DNA from: Geothrix sp.
GTDB lineage: Bacteria > Acidobacteriota > Holophagae > Holophagales > Holophagaceae
DNA length: 32,433 nucleotides
NCBI GenBank assembly: GCA_031292655.1
Contig: JARLGO010000274.1
Span: 1-32,433, forward strand
Direction of reading: 5' to 3'
Of this stretch, positions 7,496-16,145 are shown in pieces (the stretch's first letter is position 1; the number at the start of each line of letters is the position of its first letter). The notes below the pieces were generated by a model. That model saw only the letters and a list, made by a program, of their open reading frames with translations. It was not told where the DNA came from and ran no database searches. A program made the translations under genes and the position numbers.

Positions 7496-7605
7496 CGCGT
7501 GCCTAAAGGCCGGTCCAGCCGGGTGTTCCCACGGGGGAGGCCTCGCGCATGCCCAAAGGGCATACCGAGAAGATGATGGCGACGTGGGTCGGGACGGTCA
7601 TCGCG
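7467..7605. repeat. 33-bp perfect direct repeat of the uppS start region (copies 7467-7499 and 7573-7605)
   Basis: Both copies read the same 33 bases, containing GACGTGGGTCGGGACGGTCA on the plus strand. On the minus strand each contains an ATG followed by codons for TVPTHVAI. The copies are in direct orientation with an offset of 106 bp. The spacer carries a small palindrome, ATGCCC-AAA-GGGCAT (7549-7563), and is otherwise unlike uppS coding sequence. The copy nearest the gene supplies its real start. Confidence 0.9.
7503..7601 (-). other. Short 32-codon ORF created by the duplicated uppS start
   Basis: From the upstream ATG at 7601 the minus strand encodes MTVPTHVAIIFSVCPLGMRE and 12 further residues, then TAG at 7503-7505. 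Only 7 bases separate this stop from the uppS ATG. If transcription begins upstream, ribosomes could translate it as a leader and reinitiate at uppS. No ribosome site is obvious for either ATG, so expression is uncertain. It could be a passive by-product of the duplication. Confidence 0.3.
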
Positions 7606-7619
7606 CCGGAAACCTCTGA

Positions 7620-7639
7620 AGCATGAAAAAGATCATGCT
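7620..7639. promoter_or_regulatory. Inverted repeat upstream of the MglA-fusion gene
   Basis: AGCATGA and TCATGCT are perfect 7-bp arms around a 6-bp AAAAGA spacer, about 90 bp before the MglA-fusion ATG. The core resembles the inverted repeat in the dnaK promoter, CATGA(n)AGATCATG, with three extra A residues. An operator role is inference only. Confidence 0.3.
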
Positions 7640-7726
7640 AGCACGCGACCTGCCGTTGAGATCGAGGAGCGGCTGGTGCCGCGACCCCCGTGTTAGGCTG
7701 AACATCCTCATTTTCCTGGCGAACCC

Positions 7727-10114
7727 ATGGTTCAATTCAACACCCGAGCCAACGAGATCCTGCTCAAGCTGGTCTACTACGGGCCCGGCTTGTCGGGGAA
7801 GACCACCAACCTGCAGTCCCTGCATGCGATGTGCTCGGATACCCAGCGGGGCGAGATGTTCTCCGTGAACACCCAGGAGGACCGCACCCTCTTTTTCGAT
7901 CTGCTGCCCATCAACCTGGGCTACATCTACGGCAATGCCATCCACCTGCAGATCTATACCGTGCCTGGCCAGGTGCAGTACGACGCCAGCCGCCGGGTGG
8001 TGCTGGGCGGCGCCGACGGCGTGGTCTTCGTGGCGGATTCCAGCGAAGCGAAGATGCAGGATAACGTGGACTCGCTTTCGAACCTGTACCACAACCTCAA
8101 TGCTAACCGGCTGAATATAAAACAGATCCCGTTTGTCATCCAGTACAATAAACGGGACCTGCCGGACGCCATGGCCGTGGGGGTCATGAACCGGCGGCTC
8201 AACTTCCGCAGCGTCCCGTATTTCGAGTCCGTGGCCAATCGCGGCACGGGCGTGATGGACACATTCCTGGCCATCACCCGGGAGACCGTGAGCTACACCT
8301 TCAAGAAGTACCATCTGGACAAGAAGATCAAGGACTTCGAGGAGATGCTGAACCTCATCGAGTCCAATGTCCGCACCAGCATGCAGGAGCTGCCGCCCCC
8401 CCCGGAGGCGGGGGCGTCGCCATCGCCGGCCGCGGAAACCACCATCCTCCGCCACAGCAACGTGAGCGTGGCCGACCTGGTGCCAGGGAAGGTCGCGGAT
8501 GCCCAGGAACTGCTGGAGGACGCCCTCAAGTCCAACATGGAAACGGCCCGGCTCTACTCCGAGCTGAAGCAGGCCAAGGACTCGCTGGAGAAAAAGAACG
8601 AGGAGATGAGCCAGCTCTACGCGCAACTGGACCGGGCGAACAAAGACAACCTAAAGACTCGGAAGTATTTGGAGGGCCTGGTTCAAAACATCGGCGAGGC
8701 GGTCATCTCCTATTCGCCGGAAGGGAAGATCCTCACCTGGAACATGGCCGCCGAGCGCATCTTCGGGTATTCCCGTCCCGAGATCGTGGGCCGGAACATG
8801 GCCCAGCTGGTCCCGGATGGCCTGATCGGCGAACTGGAACAGGTGGCCCAGCAGGTCGGGCGGGGCCAGGTGATCCAGGACATGGCCACCACAAGGCTCC
8901 GCAAGGGGGGGGTCGCCTTTCCGGCCAGCATCACCTACGCGCCCGTCTCCGGGAGCGATGACCGGGTGCTGGCCTACTCGGCCCTCGTGCGCGACATGAC
9001 GGAAAAGCAGGATCTCCAGGAGCGCCTGGTCTATTCCCAGAAGCGGGAGGCCCTGGGCCGTCTGGTCCCCCCCTTGTTCCACGAGGTCTCCAACCGGCTG
9101 ACACCCGTGCTCCTCGAGTCCCGGCTGATCGCGGAATCCGCCATGGATCCCGACCAGGCCGAACAGGCGGGGCGCCTCGTGAAGGCCGTGGAATCGATTC
9201 AGGCCCTCCTTCTTCCGCTCCAGGCGATCATGTACCCGCCCAGTCCCAATCCCCTCAGGGTGCAGCTGAATGACCTGGTGCGGCAGGCCGTCTCCCTGGT
9301 GGAAGCCAAGGCCCACCAGATGGGGGCCACGGTGGAATTGAACCTGGACCCCTCCCTGCCCGAAACGGCCCTCGATCCCGAGCTCCTGGTCAAGGCCCTC
9401 ACGAATCTTCTGCAAAATGGCCTGCAGGCCATGGCCCTCAGCCCGATGAAGCGCCTCCGGGTGGCGACCCGGACTTCCGGCGATGGCCTCCAGGTGGTGA
9501 TTCAAGACACGGGACCCGCCCTGGATGAGCGGCGCCAGGCCGAGCTGTTCGACCTGGCCAGCGCCACGACCACCGAGGCGCTGGGCCTTCCCATTGCCGA
9601 GGTCATCACGCGCCAGCACGGGGGGCGTCTCAGCGCCCGCAGCCAGGAGGGACTGGGGAATGCCTTCCTGCTGGAACTGCCCAGCCAGGGGGCCCAGGTC
9701 CTGCCCCCCGCCGCCCCTGTTCCGGTGGGGTTGAAGGGCATCCGGGCCCTGGTGGTGGATGACGAGACCTTCCTGCTGGAATGTCTCGTGGATGCCCTGG
9801 GTGCCTGGGGCGTGGAGGTCACCTCCAGTTCCCGGGGGGACGAAGCCATCCAGAAGCTGGAAAGCGGGACCTTCGATTTGATCGTGTGCGATATCCGGAT
9901 GCCGGGCCTGTCGGGGGTGGACCTGTTCGACTGGCTGAAGGCCCAGCGGCCAGCCATGACCCGGAGGATCCTCTACACCACCGGCGATACCTTCGACACG
10001 AAAACCCGGGAATTCCTGGAATTGAGCCGGGTCCCCTATTTGGGTAAGCCCTTCGATCTAAAGCAGCTCAAGCAAAGTCTTGAGCGCCTTCTAGAGACTC
10101 CGGTCGAGGCCTGA
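7727..10114 (+). CDS. MglA-like Ras GTPase fused to PAS, histidine kinase-like and receiver domains
   Basis: The protein has 795 residues in one frame. Residues 1-195 are a complete MglA-type small GTPase: P-loop GPGLSGKTT (19-27), RTLFFDLLP, TVPGQ (78-82) and NKRD (141-144), with the YYGPGL and VIQYNKRDLP wording typical of the polarity switch MglA. A Pro-rich linker and a coiled coil (about 255-315) follow, then a PAS domain (about 315-425). The DHp helix has FHEVSN (H452) and the ATPase-like domain has N564 in NLLQNGLQAM. The receiver (671-790) has D678/D679, D722 (CDIRMPG), T751/T752 and K774. The G2 lid is degenerate (TEALGLPIAE), so ATP use is doubtful. No mglB is nearby. No good ribosome site is visible, but the start matches the MglA N-terminus. 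A role in cell polarity or motility is inference. Confidence 0.9.
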   Translation: MVQFNTRANEILLKLVYYGPGLSGKTTNLQSLHAMCSDTQRGEMFSVNTQEDRTLFFDLLPINLGYIYGNAIHLQIYTVPGQVQYDASRRVVLGGADGVVFVADSSEAKMQDNVDSLSNLYHNLNANRLNIKQIPFVIQYNKRDLPDAMAVGVMNRRLNFRSVPYFESVANRGTGVMDTFLAITRETVSYTFKKYHLDKKIKDFEEMLNLIESNVRTSMQELPPPPEAGASPSPAAETTILRHSNVSVADLVPGKVADAQELLEDALKSNMETARLYSELKQAKDSLEKKNEEMSQLYAQLDRANKDNLKTRKYLEGLVQNIGEAVISYSPEGKILTWNMAAERIFGYSRPEIVGRNMAQLVPDGLIGELEQVAQQVGRGQVIQDMATTRLRKGGVAFPASITYAPVSGSDDRVLAYSALVRDMTEKQDLQERLVYSQKREALGRLVPPLFHEVSNRLTPVLLESRLIAESAMDPDQAEQAGRLVKAVESIQALLLPLQAIMYPPSPNPLRVQLNDLVRQAVSLVEAKAHQMGATVELNLDPSLPETALDPELLVKALTNLLQNGLQAMALSPMKRLRVATRTSGDGLQVVIQDTGPALDERRQAELFDLASATTTEALGLPIAEVITRQHGGRLSARSQEGLGNAFLLELPSQGAQVLPPAAPVPVGLKGIRALVVDDETFLLECLVDALGAWGVEVTSSSRGDEAIQKLESGTFDLIVCDIRMPGLSGVDLFDWLKAQRPAMTRRILYTTGDTFDTKTREFLELSRVPYLGKPFDLKQLKQSLERLLETPVEA

Positions 10115-10170
10115 GGTTGTCCCCTGCGGCATAATGGGGGCTTCCACGGAAGCCTACCAAGGAGTCTTGC

Positions 10171-11286
10171 ATGCAACGACGTTGGGTCATGGCCATCCTG
10201 GTGGCCTCGGGCCTTCTGGCCCAGGCACCGCCCCCTGCACCGATCCCGGTTCCCGTCCAGGCCCCCGCACCCGGGCAAAAGCCCACCCCGGCGGCTGCCG
10301 AGGCGCCGGCTCCGCCGAAGGCAGAGGAGCAGCCGCTCGAGCCCAAGGCCTTCGAGCAGCTCCGCCCCACCAAGCGGAAACTGGCCTATACCCTCTACCG
10401 CGCGGCCCTTGCCGCCCATGAGCTGGGCTACTACCGCAGCCACCCCAAGGCCATCGAGGTGCGGGAGGCCCTGGAGACCCTCGTGAGGGCCAAGCTGGAG
10501 ATTCCGGAAAAGGCCTCAAAGGCCCTTCCGGCCGCCGAGGCCTACCTGGCGAAGCTCTACGCCAACCATGGCCTCTATGACGCAGAGGGGAAGAAGCTCC
10601 TGCTCGAAGGCACCTGGAAGGACCTCCAGGGAGCGGCCCGGGCGGCGGCCAAGACCGGTCCCAAGGGCCTGGAGCCCCGGCTCCTGAAGCTCAAGGGCCT
10701 GCTCTTCGACCCCCAGGTGGACGCCATCGCCCCCAGCTGGGCCGAGCCCGAGGCCCCTGCCAAGGGCAAGAAGGCCAAGGCCCCGAAGGGTCCCAAAGAA
10801 CCCGAGGGTTTCGCGGCCCAGAAGGCCATGACGGCCCTGTGGGTGAAGCGGGCCCAGGCTTGGATCGAGAACACGCCCCAGGTCGTGGAGGTCAAGGGCG
10901 AGAAGAAGACCCGCCGCCGACCGAATCCTGCTCAAGCCAAGGCGCTGGACGACCTCCTCGCCTGGTTCGCCAAGGATGACCTGGACCTGCTGCGCGACCC
11001 CGGCTTCGGCTGGCTGGACCTGCGGCGACTCGGCCCGGTGCCGGGAGCGGGCCTGCTCACCAGGGCCGCCGACATCGCCGCCTCCAAGGCCCCCGAGGGC
11101 CCCGCGGGTGACCTGCCCCTGCTGCCCGTCCTCGAGCCCGTGCTGGGCGAAAGCAAGTTCAGTAAAGGCGAGGAGAAGCGGCTCGTCCTTGTCGAGGTGA
11201 AGCAGGGTCCTCCGGCGTCGAGCCTCACCGAGCAGGCGGCGGCCATTGAAAAGCTGGGTCGCAGCCGGGAGTTCGACGTCAAGTAG
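10171..11286 (+). CDS. Exported protein of unknown function, Pro/Ala-rich N-terminus
   Basis: I do not recognise this 371-residue protein. It starts with a signal peptide (MQRRWVMAILVASGLLAQA), preceded by a well-placed AAGGAG at 10159-10164. A Pro/Ala-rich stretch to about residue 50 follows. The region FEQLRPTKRKLAYTLYRAAL and onward is helical and faintly recalls the N-terminal part of dipeptidyl-peptidase III (M49) proteins. The zinc motif HExxGH is absent and the protein is much shorter, so peptidase function is not proposed. A Lys-rich linker (PAKGKKAKAPKGPKEPEG) sits mid-protein. It lies 56 bp after the MglA-fusion gene and ends before a strong bidirectional terminator. Location is probably periplasm or envelope. 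Confidence 0.75.
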   Translation: MQRRWVMAILVASGLLAQAPPPAPIPVPVQAPAPGQKPTPAAAEAPAPPKAEEQPLEPKAFEQLRPTKRKLAYTLYRAALAAHELGYYRSHPKAIEVREALETLVRAKLEIPEKASKALPAAEAYLAKLYANHGLYDAEGKKLLLEGTWKDLQGAARAAAKTGPKGLEPRLLKLKGLLFDPQVDAIAPSWAEPEAPAKGKKAKAPKGPKEPEGFAAQKAMTALWVKRAQAWIENTPQVVEVKGEKKTRRRPNPAQAKALDDLLAWFAKDDLDLLRDPGFGWLDLRRLGPVPGAGLLTRAADIAASKAPEGPAGDLPLLPVLEPVLGESKFSKGEEKRLVLVEVKQGPPASSLTEQAAAIEKLGRSREFDVK

Positions 11287-11301
11287 GACTTTCTCCCCCA
11301 T

Positions 11302-11331
11302 GAAAACGGGGCGCCCATGCGCCCCGTTTTC
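11302..11331. terminator. Bidirectional intrinsic terminator
   Basis: A perfect 13-bp stem GAAAACGGGGCGC/GCGCCCCGTTTTC with loop CCAT is flanked by A-rich and T-rich arm ends on both strands. It sits between the convergent exported-protein and response-regulator genes and can serve both. The regulator's stop codon overlaps the last stem base. Confidence 0.88.
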
Positions 11332-12050
11332 TATTCCTCGCCCTTGCGCTGCTTCCCTTCCGGATCGAACTGGTAGCCGACGCTGCGGATGGTGTGGACC
11401 CACCGCGGGTGGTGCGGATCGTCCTCCATGACGCGGCGGATGCGGACGATGAAGTTGTCCACGGTGCGGCTGGTGGGGTAGGCGTCCTCGCCCCAGACCT
11501 TGTCCAGGATGTCCGTGCGGCTCACCACCTGGCCAGGCCGCTCCATGAGGAGCTTCAAGATCATGCATTCCTTCACGCCCAGCTGGAAGGCGCCCCCGGG
11601 CCCCTCGCCGCAGTAATTGTCAAAGTCCACCCAGTAGGGACCGTAGGCCTGACGGCTGCTGGTCTCCCGGTTCTTGTACCAGGACTCGCGCCGCAGGATG
11701 GCGCGCACCCGCAGCAGCAGCTCGCGCACCTGGAAGGGTTTGCCCAGGTAGTCATCGGCGCCGGTCTCGAAACCGTGGACCCGGTCGTCGTCTGTGTTCT
11801 TGGCCGTGAGAAAGAGGATGGGCGTGAAATTCTTGGCCTCGCGCACCTTCTCGCAGATGGTGAAGCCGTCCATGCCGGGGAGCATGACGTCGAGGATGAC
11901 CAGATCGTAGGTCTCCGCCAGGATCTGCTTCAGGGCCTGATCCCCCCGGGAGATCCAGGTGCAGGCAAGGCCCTCCATCTCCAGGTTGAGCTGGATGCCT
12001 TCGGCGAGGCTGAGCTCGTCTTCCACCAGCAGGATCTTGGGCTCGGACAC
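11331..12050 (-). CDS. OmpR/PhoB family response regulator
   Basis: The 239-residue two-domain regulator has an N-terminal receiver (about 1-120) with VEDE acidic residues, phospho-acceptor Asp in VILDVMLPGMDG, Thr in LFLTAKN and Lys in YLGKPFQ. The C-terminal winged helix (about 140-232) has LTRxE-type features and the recognition helix region SRTVDNFIVRIRRVMEDD, ending HTIRSVGYQF. It binds DNA as a phosphorylated dimer. The start is GTG at 12050 with CAGGAG about 7 bases upstream. No cognate kinase gene is adjacent. The intact sensor kinase at 2266 is a possible but unproven partner. It is divergent from the glycosyltransferase gene, which is an obvious target candidate. Confidence 0.93.
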   Translation of the reverse strand: MSEPKILLVEDELSLAEGIQLNLEMEGLACTWISRGDQALKQILAETYDLVILDVMLPGMDGFTICEKVREAKNFTPILFLTAKNTDDDRVHGFETGADDYLGKPFQVRELLLRVRAILRRESWYKNRETSSRQAYGPYWVDFDNYCGEGPGGAFQLGVKECMILKLLMERPGQVVSRTDILDKVWGEDAYPTSRTVDNFIVRIRRVMEDDPHHPRWVHTIRSVGYQFDPEGKQRKGEE

Positions 12051-12103
12051 GGGGGACTCCTGAGATCTGTCGATCCTACTAGAATGGACCCTCCGGAGCG
12101 CCC

Positions 12104-13054
12104 ATGGACCCGTATCTCAGCATCGTGATCCCCATCTTCAACGAGGAGGAGAACATCCCCGCGCTGTGGGAGCGCCTGGCCCGGGTGATGGCGGAGCAGT
12201 TTTCGGATCCGGCGAAACCCTGGGAGGTCATTTTCACCGATGACGGCAGCCGGGACCGGAGCCTGGCCATGCTGCTGGACATCGCCAAGGCCGAACCGCG
12301 CGTGAAGGTGGTGGAGTTCAACCGGAACTACGGCCAGCACAGCGCCATTTTCGGGGCCTTTGCGGAGGTTCAGGGGCAGATCATCGTGACCCTCGACGCG
12401 GACCTCCAGAACCCCCCGGAGGAGATCCCCAAGCTCGTGGCCAAGGTCGAGGAGGGGTACGACGCGGTGGGGGGCTGGCGGCAGGGCCGCCAGGACAACG
12501 ACAGCTTCTTTCGGACCATGCCCAGCAAGATCGTCAACGCCATCACCCGCAAGACCACGGGCGTGGTCCTCCACGATTACGGCTGCATGCTGCGGGCCTA
12601 CGGCCGCGACGTGGTGAACGCCATGCTCCTCTGCAAGGAACGGTCGAGCTTCATTCCGGCCCTGGCCAACAGCTTCGCCAAGCGCATCACGGAGGTGCCC
12701 GTGGCCCACGCCGAACGCGCCGCCGGCACCAGCAAGTACGGGCTGTGGAAGCTGATCAACCTCCAGTTCGACCTCCTCACCAGCTTCAGCCTGCTGCCCC
12801 TGCAGATGCTCAGCGTGTTCGGCGTGATCACCGCCGCCGTGGGCTTCCTGCTCTTCCTGGGCCTGGTGGCCTACCGCTTCCTGCATCCCGAGGGCACGGC
12901 CGAGGGCGTGTTCACCCTGTTCGCCATCCTCTTCTTCTTCGTGGGCTGCCAGTTCATCGCCTTCGGCCTGCTGGGCGAGTACATCGGCCGCATCTACCAG
13001 GAAGTGCGCGACCGGCCGCGGTACATGGTGAAGAAGGTGCACCAGGGGAAGTAG
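12104..13054 (+). CDS. GT2 family polyprenyl-phosphate glycosyltransferase (DPM1/ArnC/GtrB-like)
   Basis: The 316-residue protein has a GT-A domain from the N-terminus (SIVIPIFNEEENIPALWE) with the DxD motif D98-A-D100 in TLDADLQNPPEE and YGCMLRAYGRDVV. Two C-terminal membrane helices (about 225-260 and 268-295) follow. This architecture transfers a sugar from a nucleotide sugar to undecaprenyl phosphate on the cytoplasmic face, for lipid A, teichoic or O-antigen decoration. The sugar cannot be told from sequence. GGAG precedes the ATG by 6 bases. The next gene starts 5 bp after its stop, so they are probably co-transcribed. Confidence 0.9.
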   Translation: MDPYLSIVIPIFNEEENIPALWERLARVMAEQFSDPAKPWEVIFTDDGSRDRSLAMLLDIAKAEPRVKVVEFNRNYGQHSAIFGAFAEVQGQIIVTLDADLQNPPEEIPKLVAKVEEGYDAVGGWRQGRQDNDSFFRTMPSKIVNAITRKTTGVVLHDYGCMLRAYGRDVVNAMLLCKERSSFIPALANSFAKRITEVPVAHAERAAGTSKYGLWKLINLQFDLLTSFSLLPLQMLSVFGVITAAVGFLLFLGLVAYRFLHPEGTAEGVFTLFAILFFFVGCQFIAFGLLGEYIGRIYQEVRDRPRYMVKKVHQGK

Positions 13055-13059
13055 CTCCC

Positions 13060-13827
13060 ATGCCCTGGGATCCCGCCCAGTACCTGCGTTTCGATGCCGA
13101 ACGGCTGCGCCCGGCCCTGGACCTGCTGGCGCGAGTCCCCCTGGAGGCGCCCGAGGAGGTCGTGGACCTGGGCTGCGGACCGGGCCACATCGCGAAGATC
13201 CTGAAGGTCCGCTGGCCCTCGGCCCGGGTGACGGGCGTGGACCGCTCCGCGGAAATGCTCGAACGGGCGGCCACGGACGCCCCGGAGCTCCAATGGCGGC
13301 AGGCGGATCTGGCGGAATGGCGGCCGGACCGCCCCGTGGACCTGATCTACGCCAATGCCTCCCTGCACTGGCTGGACGACCATTCGGCCCTGTTTCCCCG
13401 TCTGATGGCCGCCTTAAAGCCGGGGGGCTGGCTGGCCGTCCAGATGCCCCGCAACCAGGACCGGCCCTCGCACCTGGCGGCTTTCGAGGTGGTGGAGGAG
13501 GGCCCCTGGCGGGCCCGGCTGGCGCCGCTGTTGCGCAAGGAGCCCGTGGCCGAACCCGAAGCCTACCTCCGCTGGCTCTCGCCGGCGGCCAGCCGCCTGG
13601 ACCTCTGGCAGACGGACTATCTCCACCTGCTGGAGGGGCCGGATCCCGTGGCGGCCTGGACCCACGGCAGCCTGCTGGTGCCCTTGCTGGAGGCCCTTCG
13701 GGAGGAGGAAAGGGAGGGCTTCCTGGAGGCCTACCGGAGCCGGCTCCGAAAAGCCTATCCTCCCGACGACCAGGGGCGGACACCCTTTTGGTTCAAACGG
13801 CTCTTCCTGGTGGCGCGGGCCAAGTGA
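13060..13827 (+). CDS. tam: SAM-dependent methyltransferase, trans-aconitate 2-methyltransferase-like
   Basis: The 255-residue class I methyltransferase has motif I VVDLGCGPGHIAK (about 36-48) and the acidic SAM ribose contact in TGVDRSAEML. YANASLHWLDDH and LKPGGWLAVQMPRNQDRPSH are strongly characteristic of trans-aconitate methyltransferase (Tam), which methylates the aconitase inhibitor trans-aconitate. The ORF track begins at 12745, but that extension lies entirely inside the glycosyltransferase in another frame. The ATG at 13060 starts MPWDPAQYLRF, the usual Tam N-terminus. It ends 7 bp from the convergent yacG. The family call is firm; the substrate assignment rests on similarity only. 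Confidence 0.85.
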   Translation: MPWDPAQYLRFDAERLRPALDLLARVPLEAPEEVVDLGCGPGHIAKILKVRWPSARVTGVDRSAEMLERAATDAPELQWRQADLAEWRPDRPVDLIYANASLHWLDDHSALFPRLMAALKPGGWLAVQMPRNQDRPSHLAAFEVVEEGPWRARLAPLLRKEPVAEPEAYLRWLSPAASRLDLWQTDYLHLLEGPDPVAAWTHGSLLVPLLEALREEEREGFLEAYRSRLRKAYPPDDQGRTPFWFKRLFLVARAK

Positions 13828-13834
13828 AAGCCCG

Positions 13835-14023
13835 TCAGGGCTCCTCTCCTTCTCCGGTCCAGCCTTCACCGTCCTCCTCCTGGGGTTTCTCGGGGACGCG
13901 GTAGCTTTCGCTGGACCAGGCGCCCAGGTCCCGGGTCTGGCAGCGCTCCGAGCAGAAGGGCTTGTAGGGGTTCCCCGCCCAGGAGGTGGGGGTGCGGCAA
14001 ATGGGGCAGGGACGGAGGATCAT
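13835..14023 (-). CDS. yacG: DNA gyrase inhibitor YacG-like zinc protein
   Basis: This small protein (62 residues from this start) contains the YacG zinc site: CPIC, then PFCSERC, followed by the hallmark DLGAW. An acidic tail (PQEEDGEGWTGEGEE) follows. In E. coli YacG binds GyrB and inhibits gyrase. The start is uncertain. The ATG at 14023 places MILRPCPIC at the N-terminus as usual for the family, while ATG 14035 and GTG 14059 (used in the ORF track) give longer forms. None has a clear ribosome site. It is divergent from dnaK across a shared regulatory region. Confidence 0.85.
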   Translation of the reverse strand: MILRPCPICRTPTSWAGNPYKPFCSERCQTRDLGAWSSESYRVPEKPQEEDGEGWTGEGEEP

Positions 14024-14080
14024 GGATGCAAGCATATCCAGATTGGATACGGTGGTCACGGCGAAGAAAATATGAGTAAA

Positions 14081-14097
14081 AACATGAAGATCATGTT
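14081..14097. promoter_or_regulatory. Candidate operator in the dnaK promoter
   Basis: AACATGA-AGA-TCATGTT is a perfect 7-bp inverted repeat whose right arm overlaps the first two bases of the dnaK -35 element. That position suits a repressor. It does not match the CIRCE element or the HspR HAIR consensus. HspR encoded downstream is a candidate ligand by context only. Confidence 0.4.
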
Positions 14098-14123
14098 GAC
14101 AATGATTCCATATGCTTTATCCT
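14096..14123 (+). promoter_or_regulatory. Sigma-70-type promoter of dnaK
   Basis: TTGACA (14096-14101) is a perfect -35. TATCCT (14118-14123) at 16 bp spacing is a moderate -10. The predicted transcript start near 14130 leaves a leader of about 40 bases before the TAGGAGG ribosome site and the ATG at 14173. Confidence 0.55.
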
Positions 14124-14172
14124 CAGGAATCCAGGAGTGGGTTCCCCCGACCTGGACCCTAGGAGGAATGAC

Positions 14173-16068
<1,896 letters not shown>

Positions 16069-16073
16069 CTTTC

Positions 16074-16113
16074 GCAGAAAAACGGGGAGCCGCGGGGCTC
16101 CCCGTTTTTCTGC
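16074..16113. terminator. Strong intrinsic terminator after dnaK
   Basis: A perfect 18-bp stem, GCAGAAAAACGGGGAGCC with its complement, has a 4-base loop GCGG and a T5 run in the 3' arm. It sits 6 bases after the dnaK stop and 32 bases before dnaJ, so it would limit read-through between the two chaperone genes. Confidence 0.88.
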
Positions 16114-16125
16114 GCGAACGAAATC

Positions 16126-16142
16126 TTAGTGCATTACACTAA
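16126..16142. promoter_or_regulatory. Inverted repeat immediately before dnaJ
   Basis: TTAGTG-CATTA-CACTAA has perfect 6-bp arms and ends 3 bases before the dnaJ ATG. It includes TACACT, which could be a -10 hexamer. No Shine-Dalgarno sequence precedes the ATG. It may be an operator or promoter element for a leaderless or near-leaderless dnaJ transcript. Confidence 0.4.
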
Positions 16143-16145
16143 ACC

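Noticed and set aside
11930-13783. Minus-strand 617-residue ORF
   Set aside because: Overlaps the glycosyltransferase and Tam genes on the other strand and has a Pro/Arg-rich, then His/Glu-rich composition typical of GC-driven shadows.
14024-14172. HrcA CIRCE or HspR HAIR operator before dnaK
   Set aside because: Neither consensus was found on reading the region. Only the AACATGA-AGA-TCATGTT palindrome is present, reported separately.
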